From: Allomesorhizobium camelthorni
GTDB taxonomy: Bacteria; Pseudomonadota; Alphaproteobacteria; Rhizobiales; Rhizobiaceae
Length of the DNA stretch: 64,000 nucleotides
Assembly (NCBI RefSeq): GCF_011045125.1
Contig: NZ_JAAKZF010000025.1
Coordinates: 1 to 64,000 of the forward strand
Direction: 5' to 3'
In this document: positions 17,553 through 26,429 of the stretch, piece by piece
Position numbering within the stretch: position 1 is the first letter of the stretch
How the letters are laid out: the number at the start of each line of letters is the position of its first letter
Made by a program: the position numbers and the translations under genes
The notes under the pieces: generated by a model
The model's input: the letters and a program-made list of their open reading frames with translations, nothing else
What the model was told of the DNA's origin: nothing
The model's database searches: none

Positions 17553-19640
17553 CTATCGAACGCGATCGGCTTGCCAGCCGATCGCACTGCGAAGGAAATT
17601 GTTGCCCAGGGCAATGAATGCGGCCCGCTCCCGATTGTTCTTGCCGTAGCTGTGCCCGCCCGCGTCGGGCTCGTAGAAGTAAGCGGGATAGCCAAGAACC
17701 TGCAGCTTGGCGGCCATCTTACGCGCGTGGCCCGGGTGGACGCGGTCGTCCCGCTTCGTGGTGGCGAGCAGGATCGGCGGATAGCGCTGTCCCGGCGCCG
17801 CGGCGTGATAGGCGGACATTTCCTTGAGGAAAGTCCAATCCTCCGGCTTGTCGGGATCGCCATATTCGTCAATCCCGCCTGCGCCAAAAAGCTTGGTGTA
17901 GCGGCGCATGTCGATAAGCGGAAGCGTGCAGAACAGCGCGCCGAAACGCTCAGGATAACGGATAAGCATATTGGCGATCAGGAGGCCGCCATTTGAGCCG
18001 CCCTCGGCGGCAATCCGCGACGGCCGCGTAATACCTCTCTGCACAAGGTCGGCGGCAACGGTCGCGAAATCGTCATGGGCGAGACGCTTGCCCGCCCTGC
18101 GCCCGGCCTCGTGCCAACGGGTGCCGAACTCGCCGCCGCCCCGGATGTTCGCCACCACGCTCGTGCCGCCGCGTTCGAGCCACAGCTTGCCGAGCGAGGA
18201 GTTGTAGGAGGGCAGGAGCGATATGCCGAACCCGCCATAGGCGGTGAGGTGAACCGGGGCATCCCCGTTCCCGTCCGCCGGGCCGACCTGCGTGTAGGGG
18301 ATCATCTCACCGTCGGTCGAGACTGCCTCGTGGCGCGTGACCACCAGCCCGGATGCGTCGAAATTCTCCGGGGCGCGCTTCAGGATCACTGGAGCGCCGA
18401 GAGGCGGCGCGGCATTGAGGTCGAAGAGGAGAAGCTGCGGCGGCGTGATCGGGTCCTGAGCCGAAACGAGGACCTCTCCATTGGTCTCGTGAGTTTCCTG
18501 GTCGAGCGGCCAGAGGCGAACAGTCCCTTCGGCGGGCACGGTGTCCAGGGCTCGGCGCGTCCATTCCTGGCGGCCGGGTGTGAACACCTCGAAACGCGGA
18601 ACGAGGTTGACGAGGTAGGAGATGATGAGCTTCCCGTCATTCCAGAAGAATGACTGCAGGGAGCGCCTGTCGTCTGGTTCAAAGAGGGTGCCAAAACCGC
18701 GCTCGCCGGCGATGAACGAGGAGAGGGAGATGCCGATCAGCGCGTCGGCGGCATGGGTCGTCCCTCCCACCGTCCAGGGCTTGCACGGCTTTACCGCCAG
18801 CCAGTCGCCGAAGACGTCCCACCAAGCGTCCCAAGGAAGGTCGATCTTAATCTTCGGACCGCTCCTGTCGCCGATTCGGCCAATCGCCTCGAAGAAGGCC
18901 GGCTGCTCGATGAACCAAAGGCGCTCGCTCTCGGCCGTGCGGTCCAGATGGCCAGACACGCCGAGGGATTCGGAACCGGTCTCGAAGATTACCGGCGCGG
19001 TGAGCGGATCTGCGCCACGCTTCCACAGCCGCACGGTCCGCGCGTAGCCGGAGCGGGTGGCCATGCCATCACCAAGCGCACTGGAAAGCAGAAGCGTGTC
19101 AGGGTCGAGCCAATCAATGTCGCCCTTGGCCTCCGGGAGATTGAAACCGTCGCCGACAAAGCCCAGAGACGCCAGATCGAATTCGCGATGGACGACCGCG
19201 TCGCTGCCGCCGCGAGAAAGGTGCAGAACGGCTCTTTGCCCTCTCTCCGGCTCGAGGGACGCCCCGCCCCAGACCCAGTCCTCTCCGTCGCCAGCGGCGA
19301 GGGCGTCGAGATCGAGCAGGAGCTCCCACTGGGGATCCGCCTTCGTATAGGCGGCAAGGGTGGTCCGGCGCCACAGTCCGCGCGGGTTACGGGCATCTTG
19401 CCAGAAATTGTAGACGTACTGACCACGGCGCGTGATCATGGGAATCCTGTCGGGACGGTCGAAAATCGCTGTCAGGGCATCCCGGTCGTGCTCGAACCGC
19501 GTTCCACCGAAGTGCTCCAGGGTCCTTGCCGACTGGCTGGCGGTCCAGGCAAGTGCCCGTTCGCCTTCCACATCTTCAAGCCAAAGATAGGGATCATCGT
19601 CGGGAGCATTCAGCGTTGGGCGGGGATCGATTGCGGTCAT
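17553..19640 (-). CDS. S9 family prolyl oligopeptidase
   Basis: About 695 residues. The N-terminal two thirds fit the beta-propeller of prolyl oligopeptidases (DPYLWLEDVEGERALAW at the start is the usual opening), and the C-terminal alpha/beta-hydrolase has the nucleophile in GGSNGGLL, the acid in TKRDDRVHPGHA and the histidine in AGGHSYG. Such enzymes cleave after proline in short peptides, usually in the cytoplasm or periplasm; I see no signal peptide. I start at 19640 (MTAIDPRP); the frame extends ten codons further up. No obvious functional link to neighbours. Confidence 0.9.
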   Translation of the reverse strand: MTAIDPRPTLNAPDDDPYLWLEDVEGERALAWTASQSARTLEHFGGTRFEHDRDALTAIFDRPDRIPMITRRGQYVYNFWQDARNPRGLWRRTTLAAYTKADPQWELLLDLDALAAGDGEDWVWGGASLEPERGQRAVLHLSRGGSDAVVHREFDLASLGFVGDGFNLPEAKGDIDWLDPDTLLLSSALGDGMATRSGYARTVRLWKRGADPLTAPVIFETGSESLGVSGHLDRTAESERLWFIEQPAFFEAIGRIGDRSGPKIKIDLPWDAWWDVFGDWLAVKPCKPWTVGGTTHAADALIGISLSSFIAGERGFGTLFEPDDRRSLQSFFWNDGKLIISYLVNLVPRFEVFTPGRQEWTRRALDTVPAEGTVRLWPLDQETHETNGEVLVSAQDPITPPQLLLFDLNAAPPLGAPVILKRAPENFDASGLVVTRHEAVSTDGEMIPYTQVGPADGNGDAPVHLTAYGGFGISLLPSYNSSLGKLWLERGGTSVVANIRGGGEFGTRWHEAGRRAGKRLAHDDFATVAADLVQRGITRPSRIAAEGGSNGGLLIANMLIRYPERFGALFCTLPLIDMRRYTKLFGAGGIDEYGDPDKPEDWTFLKEMSAYHAAAPGQRYPPILLATTKRDDRVHPGHARKMAAKLQVLGYPAYFYEPDAGGHSYGKNNRERAAFIALGNNFLRSAIGWQADRVR

Positions 19641-19865
19641 GCCCGGACAACCTGAAGAATAATGCCGCAAGGTCTTCCGTCGGCTAGGGGAAGCTCAGTT
19701 TTCGCGGCAGCGACCGCATGTTCGGCTAGCGTGATCACGGGTTATTTCTCCTCAGTTTCCTGCCGCAGCGCGCGCTCGGCGCGCCGGTGCTGGCAGTGCT
19801 TGCAGATAGCCCTGCATGTGTCGTGCCAAAGGAGAAAATCGTTTCAGGACAATGCAATCGCTCTG

Positions 19866-19986
19866 ATAGCGCTGTGTCTCATGTCCGACATCGTCGAAAA
19901 CCCGACAAAGAGTGCAACCGTAAGCGCCGGATCGATCTCCTGTGTGAGCTCGCAGGACACCGTGGAAAACTCAAGCAGTGAAGCTC
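19866..19986. repeat. Direct repeat, copy 1 (about 120 bp)
   Basis: From ATAGCGC through GTGTCTCATGTCCGACATCG to CAAGCAGTGAAGCTC this stretch is closely similar to 21326-21445, with scattered substitutions and small indels. It has no intact open frame here. Confidence 0.7.
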
Positions 19987-21325
19987 ACAGCGAACTTGGT
20001 TGGGCGCAACATCGTCGCTCTAAGGCGCTTCACGTACCCGATATCACGTGGCAGATACCCATGAGGTGACGGACGATCTGAGCGACGAAGACTGGCTGGG
20101 CGTGTGGAACCACACACCGCCAGCGGAAAGAGTGGGGACCCGAGGAAAAGGAGATGTTGGCTGTCCTGCCGGTTAGCCGACCTGATGTGCCGCGCGCGCC
20201 GGCAACATTCTCGGCCTCACTGTCCGCCAGCTCAACAAACCGGTTGACCTATTTGAAGTCTATCGATCGCACCAGCAAGCTGCGTTTAAACGGACGCATG
20301 CAACCAGCCCCATGATTGCCGGGCCTGAGGGCTGCCCGTCATCAATTTCGGGCGGTGCCCTGTCGGGCCAGGCGATCTCTCGGGCCAAAGCGCAGGAGCG
20401 CATGCTCGGCGCCGGTGCCAAGCGCGGCAGCCAGGCATGATTAACGAGGATGGGCCGCCCGGAGCGCCGAACGGCAGAGCCGAGGAGCTGATGGAACCTC
20501 GACCGAAAGCGGGTATTCGCGGTACCGCACTTGGGTTGGAGGCCGAAGACAGCCTTCTGGAAACGCCTTGACGCGCCCAGCCACGACGCCGCAGTTTTCA
20601 ACCGACAAGGGGACGATGGCAGCTCTTGGGCACCGCCGTGTCTCGCGGAGAGGATGGGCCATTGGCCGCCAGCATCGCGGAGTGTGCGAGAGTGCGGACT
20701 TGCGGGTGGGCGAAAATCAGCCGCGGCGGTCGACACCGCCAAGCTGCCGACCCTGCCGTCGCAACCGGGCCCTGTCGATTCTGAGCAAGGCCGAGTGCCA
20801 GGCTCTGCGAATGGCGCTGAGGATAAGTTGCATTTCGTCCTTCCTATGCAGCCCCACCGCCAGGACGTCAAAGCCCTCCACCATCTGATTCCGATCTTCT
20901 GCGTCAGTCGATTTCGTCGTGCTGGTTTCAAAGACCGCTACGATCCGAATCGCGGCGGTATCAATCTGCTTTTTGGCTGCCCATGCAAGGCATTTTTGAG
21001 CGCCGTCCTTCGCACGGCGCTCTTCCGCCGCTGCGAAGCGGAAGCGGCGCCGCAAGCTCGCCGTGCCGTGGGCGCGAGTCCTACCGGCTGCAGGCAATGC
21101 CATTACATCTCGGGCAGGGCGCCAAGCTTCGCGGAACTCACGCCGCTCGTTCGCCCGCCATTCCAGCTGTTGGCGCTGTGCGGGTGGTCAGCCCGGGCCG
21201 CGGCAATTCTCATGGCTGCGCCCGGGCAACAGCGATCGCGAAGAACTGCCGTTCCGTCCGATGAATAGCAACGGCTACGCCGTGCGTTGCATTCCCGGAT
21301 GAGGCCACGTCTAGTCCGCGAACTT

Positions 21326-21445
21326 ATAGCGCCGTGTCTCATGTCCGACATCGTCGAAGACGACATCGAGTGCAACCGTAAGCGCCTGATCGATCTCCCG
21401 TGCGAGCTCTGAGAACACCCGTGGAAAACGCAAGCAGTGAAGCTC
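21326..21445. repeat. Direct repeat, copy 2 (about 120 bp)
   Basis: Second copy of the repeat at 19866, about 1.46 kb away. On the minus strand it encodes the end of an 87-codon frame (21311-21574; ...REIDQALTVALDVVFDDVGHE). That frame is broken in copy 1, so it may be a gene fragment of unknown family. Confidence 0.7.
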
Positions 21446-21639
21446 GCCCGACCTTAGTTCGACACAACACGACCTGACGGGCCGTGCGAGCCCGCCGACG
21501 AAAGCGGCGTCCTTCCGTTCCGAAAGCAGGCGCATTGAGCCAAAAATGCCGTCACGCTGCGCGTCGAAACTCACCTCGGCGCCGGTATCGTCGATGCTTC
21601 ACCTGAAAGGCATCGCTGTCGCGATCGCCGGCGCCTCGG

Positions 21640-21909
21640 CGAACAGGCCGGTCATCACCTTGGCAAGCCCCTCCTGTCCGGCAGGTTCGCCGACGATTGG
21701 TTGGTGGGTGGCGTAACGCTCACCGCGCGGGAGTTCGAGTGCCTGAAATGGGCGGTGCGCGGCAAGTCGGCTTGGGATGTCAGCCAGATTCTTGCGATCT
21801 GTAAGCGCAGGTGACCTTCCATCTGGAAAATGCAAAGGCAAAGCTTGGCGTGCGAACGATCAAACAGGCCGTTGCACGGGTGGCTGCCTCCGGTCGCGCG
21901 ATATCCTGA
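21640..21909 (+). pseudogene. traR2: traR2 remnant (3' part of a second traR)
   Basis: Frames here match the C-terminal helix-turn-helix of TraR at 13403: GVTLTAREFECLKWAVRGKSAWDV in one frame, and after a stop and frameshift VTFHLENAKAKLGVRTIKQAVA in another, ending at the TGA of 21907. The autoinducer-binding half is not recognisable. It lies directly before traI2, the same order as traR-traI1. Confidence 0.8.
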
Positions 21910-21926
21910 TCCTGCCGCCAGGATAG

Positions 21927-21942
21927 CTGTAAACGTCTACAG
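21927..21942. promoter_or_regulatory. Degenerate tra box before traI2
   Basis: CTGTAAACGTCTACAG is a palindrome with seven of eight base pairs matched, 59 bp before the traI2 start, the same place as the perfect tra box before traI1. TraR may bind it weakly. Confidence 0.55.
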
Positions 21943-22001
21943 GCTGCATCACTGCCAGCTTTGCCCTTCCATGGCGGAACACATCCCACACGGAGGCGAT
22001 C

Positions 22002-22634
22002 ATGATGCAGCTGATAACCCCTGACCTCTACGGTGAGTTCGCAAGCGAGCTCAAAGAGATGCACGGGCTCAGGCATCGGGTTTTCAAGGAAAGGCTCGAT
22101 TGGGAAGTTCAGACCGAAGGCGAAATGGAAACAGACGCCTTTGACGGCTTCAAGCCTGTCTATCTGCTTCTCAAGGGGTCCGATTGGCGAATTCGCGGTT
22201 GCGTTCGCCTTTTGCCCACCACCGGACCCACAATGTTGCGCGACACATTCTCGGGGCTGCTGGGTGCTGACGTTGTGCCCTCGACTCCCGACATATGGGA
22301 AAGCAGCCGTTTCGCGCTCGATCTCCCCCCATCAACGCCCAAGGCGGCGGGCGGGCTGGCCCAAGCAACTTACGAGCTCTTCGCCGGCATGATCGAGTTC
22401 GCCCTGGCCAACAATCTCACCCGGATAGTGACGGTGACCGATACGCGTATGGAACGGATCCTGCGCCTCGCAACGTGGCCTTTGTCGCGCATCGGACAGC
22501 CGAAGCGCGTCGGCAAAACCGAGGCGGTGGCCGGCTTTCTCGAGATTTCCCGCGCGAGCCTTTTGCGCATCCGCTGGAGGGGTCGTCTGAACGGGCCGGT
22601 ACTGTGGCAACCAGTTCTCGGCCTCTCGGCATAG
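22002..22634 (+). CDS. traI2: TraI2, acyl-homoserine lactone synthase (copy 2)
   Basis: A full-length 210-residue paralogue of TraI1, with RHRVFKERLDWEV, TGPTMLRDTFSG, WESSRFALDLPPS and TVTDTRMERIL conserved. GGAGG lies nine bases before the first ATG; a second ATG follows directly. It is the only intact gene in the duplicated quorum-sensing module: traR2 before it and fseA2 after it are broken. It could still raise signal levels. Whether its acyl specificity differs cannot be seen. Confidence 0.88.
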   Translation: MMQLITPDLYGEFASELKEMHGLRHRVFKERLDWEVQTEGEMETDAFDGFKPVYLLLKGSDWRIRGCVRLLPTTGPTMLRDTFSGLLGADVVPSTPDIWESSRFALDLPPSTPKAAGGLAQATYELFAGMIEFALANNLTRIVTVTDTRMERILRLATWPLSRIGQPKRVGKTEAVAGFLEISRASLLRIRWRGRLNGPVLWQPVLGLSA

Positions 22635-22640
22635 CGCCAT

Positions 22641-23461
22641 ATGGACACCCTGACCATGAATCGGCCGCTTCCGCCCGCGGGCGCAACCGACTGTCGCGCA
22701 GGCTGGCCGGACTGGCGCCATCGCCAAGCTTACGACTATGCCGGTCGATTGCCGCGCACAGCCTGGGCAATTCCAGCGCGACCACGCCAAAATGGCGCCG
22801 CCCGCGCGCATTGTCCGAAGATGCGCCGAAGGACTATCGAACTGAAGACGCGGGCCTCCCCGCTCACGCAATGGAGCCTCCTCTTTCGCGGACGCGCCGC
22901 AGCTGGACGCCACGTCAGCAAAGGCGTTTTGGGATCCGCGCGGTTGCCCGCACATCCTGCAGGCGGCTGCAGAGCCGGCTGAGCGCGGCTTTGAACTGCT
23001 TGACCTTTCCTCGCTCTCATGCGGCAAGGACGTCCTGCTGACGCCGGCGGGAATGCAGCATGTGCTGCTGAGACAGGATTGCCGTGCAGATTGCCGTTTC
23101 CGGCGCCTCCGTTCTGCGCCCATGGCGGCTAAAGGTCGACGCGATCGTGCCGCCGCGGCGCCTGAGGTTCCATGTCGCCGCCCTTCAATGCCTGAATGAC
23201 ATCCACGGCGGCGGCCGCCTGGCGGCCGCTTGCTTTCCACCGGAGCCCCGCGGAGGGCGTGTGCGTGTTGTGCTCCAGGCTTTGGATGGGTCACTGGCAG
23301 GGGCATCCCATCAGGAGATCGCCATAGCCCTGTTCGGGCGGCGGCGTGTCGAACAAGATTGGTCTCACCCAGGCGGCCATCTTCGCGATCAGGTGCGTCG
23401 CGCCGTCCGACGCGGCCGCTACCTGATGGGCGGCGGCTATAGGCACTTCCTCAATGTTTGA
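22641..23461 (+). pseudogene. fseA2 remnant (msi172/msi171-like)
   Basis: The start resembles the FseA upstream domain (WPDWRHRQAYDYAGRLPRTAWA) but is then scrambled by indels. SLLF with TTT CGC at 22884-22889 is followed in the +1 frame by ADAPQLDATSAKAFWDP, matching the fseA layout. Past GMQHVLLR another frameshift near 23080 leads to an intact DUF2285 C-terminus (QIAVSGASVL...VVLQALDGSLAGASHQEIAIAL...GGGYRHFLNV). It cannot make a functional FseA; the last 125 codons might be translated from 23084 as a QseM-like fragment. Confidence 0.8.
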
Positions 23462-23876
23462 AGTGACAAAATTCGACGCCAGTTGGCAAGCAGATCCCGA
23501 CAGCCTGCCCCAGTCGCTGCTTGTTCACGACAATGGCAGTCCGGACGCTTTCGAGATCGTCGCCGGACAGCGCCGCCGCCACGCGGCAAAGACCATCGCC
23601 GGTGAAGGCCTGGCGGTCGAAAACCCCGCCTTGCGCCATCACGATGCGGCCGCGCTCGAGGCCTCGCTGATCGAGAACATCGCCGGGCTCGGCCCGAATG
23701 AAATCTCCCACTGGGAGACCTTCACCCTGCTGCTCAAGGCAGGCCGCAAAGGCGGCACGCCAGTAGAAAAGCGTTCTCGCTGTTGCGGCTGTGACCGTCC
23801 CTGGCTTGTGCGATGGCACGAAGCCTTGTCAAAGCCGTTTTGCGATCTGACTGAGCGTGCCGCGGCCGGGAGCTGA
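23454..23876 (+). pseudogene. ParB-like N-terminal fragment
   Basis: Residues 20-96 of this 140-codon frame match the ParB-like protein at 30.5 kb (QSLLVHDNGSPDAFEIVAGQRRRHAA, AAALEASLIENIAGLGPNEISHWETFTLLLKAGRK). Sequence before and after is unrelated, so both ends of the gene are lost. It shows what the intact version of the frameshifted region at 30.71 kb looks like (VAGQRRRH). Confidence 0.75.
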
Positions 23877-23923
23877 GCTTGCGTTAAGATCGTCGAGCAA
23901 CGAGGGGTTTGGATACCTTCGTG

Positions 23924-23971
23924 CATCCATAGCGCCGATGATTGTCATTCAAACAATCAATTTTACCGATC
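23924..23971 (+). promoter_or_regulatory. nod box (NodD binding site) upstream of the sulfotransferase gene
   Basis: About 48 bp matching the nod box: CATCCAT at the start, CGATG in the first half, and the diagnostic AAACAATCAATTTTACCG in the second half, with only a few departures from the consensus. It points right, towards the sulfotransferase gene 573 bp downstream, with no other plus-strand gene between. Flavonoid-activated NodD should bind here. Confidence 0.8.
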
Positions 23972-24543
23972 TTGCCGAGTGCTATTAGAAAACGCTGGAT
24001 TTAACCGACATCAAGTGCGTTGAGGCAAAATTTACAAGGAAGGGCGGGAAGAGTTCATATCTGAATCGTGCTTCTATGGGGTCCTGGCAGCCGAATTGGC
24101 CAACATCACGATTGGACGTTTCCCCGTCTAAGGTGCACCAACCCAAACCACTGCTTCTGAAGCGCTTGAAAAACAACAGGCAAGTGGAGTTCTTTGCATG
24201 CGCTCCCAGGTGCGGTTGAGACTATGCCGGGAAAATCAGTTGGAACTCTGCGACCACGCGGACCTTTCCGAGTTGTTTTGAAGAACCCATCGGCCGACGG
24301 GGCGCTTTAATGCGAAGCCATCCAGTTGGGCCGGAGCATTGTACGGAGTGCGACCGGGTCTTGAGGGACTCGGCACGGGCCATTCAATCGGCGCCGTGTA
24401 TCCAGTTCTGCAGGAGAGGCACCCAATCTGGCGCCGACGGCACGCCACACTCGATGTAGTCCGCTCGCATTCTTGTCATCACTGAACAAACTGACGTTGC
24501 GGCGAATATGCGTTCGCTTGCCCAGCTATAAAAAGGTGGAATT
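23972..24543. other. Long leader between nod box and sulfotransferase gene
   Basis: No recognisable gene; only short minus-strand frames. It is lower in GC than the backbone. If the nod box drives the sulfotransferase gene, this would be a 5' leader of over 500 bases, or an intervening small gene has been lost. Confidence 0.5.
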
Positions 24544-25836
24544 ATGAGCCGGAATTTTAACAATTCGCCTGCGGTCTGCTTTCTCCTCGGCCTGCCCCGG
24601 TCTGGAACGACGCTGCTGGCGCATTTGCTCCAGAAGCATCCAGATATTGCAGCCCCGCCTGAGCCCTGGCTAATGCTGGCACTTGAGGCATTTGGAAGGG
24701 TGGACCACCGTCACCCAGCAGGGCCATCACTGATTCAGTCTGCGACCTCCGAATTCCTGGGCCGAGTCGATCGTTCCAGCGTCAGCCGCGCTTTTGCCGA
24801 TGCGGCCTACAGCCAGTATTTGGCGGCAGCGGGCAAGCGCACCTTCATAGACAAGACTCCGCGCTATTGGATGGTGCTCGATTACTTGGATTCCCTCTAC
24901 CCAGAAGCACCACACATCCTTCTGTTGCGCAATCCCTACGCAATTGCCGCATCACTGAAATCGACGTGGGGAGTCCCGTTCGTGTCAGAACGCTCCGCCC
25001 CACCAGCCAGCATGGCCTGCCTTGCCGATCTCGTGCTCGGCCTGCCTCAGCTCGATCTCGCATATTCTCTCGCCGATTTCGTTCTGGGCCTGCCTGCGCT
25101 GGCGGCGCACCGCGCTCGCCGGCAGACGCAAGTGGTGCGCTACGAACTCCTGGTGGCGCGCCCCGACGAGGAAATCCGGCGCGTGATCGCCGGCCTCGGC
25201 TACGATCCAGCCCGAATTGAAGCGGCAACGATCGAGCAAACGGACTATCTCCGATCCAGTAACTTCGGGGATCGGAAAATCCTAGAGAAGCAAGGAGTCG
25301 ATAAACGCTCGGTTCACGCCTGGCAAACCGAACTGACCATCGAAGAAATGCAAGCAGTAACCGATCTCGTCGGCGCCGAGCTTTTCATAGAGCTCGGTTA
25401 TGAGGACGAACTCCGGTACGCACAGCAAGCTGGGATCGTGGACAGGGGTCGGGCGGTGACCGAACGATACCGTCAGGTATTTCGAACCTGGTGGGATTTG
25501 CTCGCCGCGGCAGGACCGTCGTTCGACATTTCCGCTGCCGCGCGTGAGCCAAACAGCACCGTCCAGGAAGCTGGACAGAACACCTCCTCGGGCTCCGGCG
25601 CCTCAACGGTTCGCAGGGCGCAACATCCAGCCGGGTCCGACATGGAGGAAAATTTGCAGCTGGCGAATGCGATGGTGGCCCAGCTGAAACAGGCGCTCTC
25701 GGGTTCGGAGGCCGATCGAGCTGTGCGCCTGCATGCCATTCGTGATCGCGATGATACCATCGAGACGTTGCGCGGCGAGATCGTGCGGCTTGAGCAGACC
25801 TTGTCGTTGCGCGAACCGGTCGAGTCGCGGGTCTAA
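24544..25836 (+). CDS. Sulfotransferase family protein
   Basis: A 430-residue protein whose first 300 residues fit a PAPS-dependent sulfotransferase: the 5'-phosphosulfate loop LPRSGTTLL at residues 17-25, DKTPRYWM near 103-110, and the 3'-phosphate segment LLLRNPYAIAAS at 126-137. The C-terminal ~60 residues are charged and heptad-like (coiled coil). Start ATG 24544 is preceded by AAAAAGGTGG. With the nod box upstream it may be induced by host flavonoids and modify a surface or signalling glycan. It is longer than and not obviously the same as NodH; the acceptor is unknown. Confidence 0.82.
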   Translation: MSRNFNNSPAVCFLLGLPRSGTTLLAHLLQKHPDIAAPPEPWLMLALEAFGRVDHRHPAGPSLIQSATSEFLGRVDRSSVSRAFADAAYSQYLAAAGKRTFIDKTPRYWMVLDYLDSLYPEAPHILLLRNPYAIAASLKSTWGVPFVSERSAPPASMACLADLVLGLPQLDLAYSLADFVLGLPALAAHRARRQTQVVRYELLVARPDEEIRRVIAGLGYDPARIEAATIEQTDYLRSSNFGDRKILEKQGVDKRSVHAWQTELTIEEMQAVTDLVGAELFIELGYEDELRYAQQAGIVDRGRAVTERYRQVFRTWWDLLAAAGPSFDISAAAREPNSTVQEAGQNTSSGSGASTVRRAQHPAGSDMEENLQLANAMVAQLKQALSGSEADRAVRLHAIRDRDDTIETLRGEIVRLEQTLSLREPVESRV

Positions 25837-26112
25837 GCGTCGTGGGGAAGCAGGAACGTGGAACTGGAGACCACGAAACAAGCGAATTGATCGAAATGAC
25901 AAAGCGGCAGTGGAGGCGCTTATGCCATAGCCAAGGCGGTGCACACCGCGTCTGGGAAAGCCGGCCCCAGATCGCCGTATAAGCCACAGCTTATCTTTGT
26001 TGAAAGCGGTGCGTAGCGCTACATCGGATCTCGATGACCTGCCTGGATATCAGCTGACAAGTGCGGCGCTTCGACTGGACGTGATGACACAGGGCGGCAG
26101 GAGGAGCTTTCC

Positions 26113-26370
26113 GTGAGCACCAGAATTCCGATCCGGATCGAGCTGGAAGCGCTCAACTCGCGTGTGATCGATCTTTTCGAACGATCTCTCCGGACGTATT
26201 CAGCAATCGAGGAATGCTACGCCGTTACTGGCAACACGGATTACCTTCTGTTCGTCTCAGTGAATGAAATCCAGGAGTTCGAGGCGATACACCGGAATAT
26301 TCTTTCAAAGCTTCCCGGTGTGAAGAAGATCAAGGCCGAGTTCCCCTTGCGGCGCGTTCTCCCGACTTGA
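26113..26370 (+). CDS. Stand-alone Lrp/AsnC ligand-binding (RAM) domain protein
   Basis: An 85-residue product that matches only the C-terminal effector domain of Lrp/AsnC regulators (IEECYAVTGNTDYLLFVSVNEIQEFEAIHRNILSKLPGVKKIKAEFPLRRV). The N-terminal helix-turn-helix is absent and the upstream frame shows no trace of it. The GTG start has AGGAGGAGC upstream, so the gene may be a real stand-alone RAM protein rather than debris; such proteins can form oligomers with full Lrp relatives or act as amino acid sensors. Confidence 0.65.
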   Translation: MSTRIPIRIELEALNSRVIDLFERSLRTYSAIEECYAVTGNTDYLLFVSVNEIQEFEAIHRNILSKLPGVKKIKAEFPLRRVLPT

Positions 26371-26429
26371 TGGAAAGTGCTCCGCGAGCGGTGCTTTAAG
26401 ACAGGTTGGATATGCCGTCGCGGGCACCC

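Larger units (their letters stand above)
19641..21639. other. Decayed region without a confident gene
   Basis: Two kilobases with several overlapping open frames on both strands, none with recognisable domains, a consistent ribosome binding site or a plausible length. A ~120-bp direct repeat (19866 and 21326) flanks it, and it leads into a decayed traR copy, so it is probably rearranged DNA from a second quorum-sensing module. A minus-strand frame at 20717-21103 is the least unconvincing candidate, but I cannot assign it. Confidence 0.5.

Noticed and set aside
19786-19805. TGGCAGTGCTTGCAG as a sigma-54 promoter
   Set aside because: The spacing between the GG and GC elements is two bases too short, and no gene follows.
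20260-20931. Minus-strand frame of 223 codons
   Set aside because: Composition is arginine/proline-rich and no family is recognisable; overlapping frames on the other strand look equally poor.
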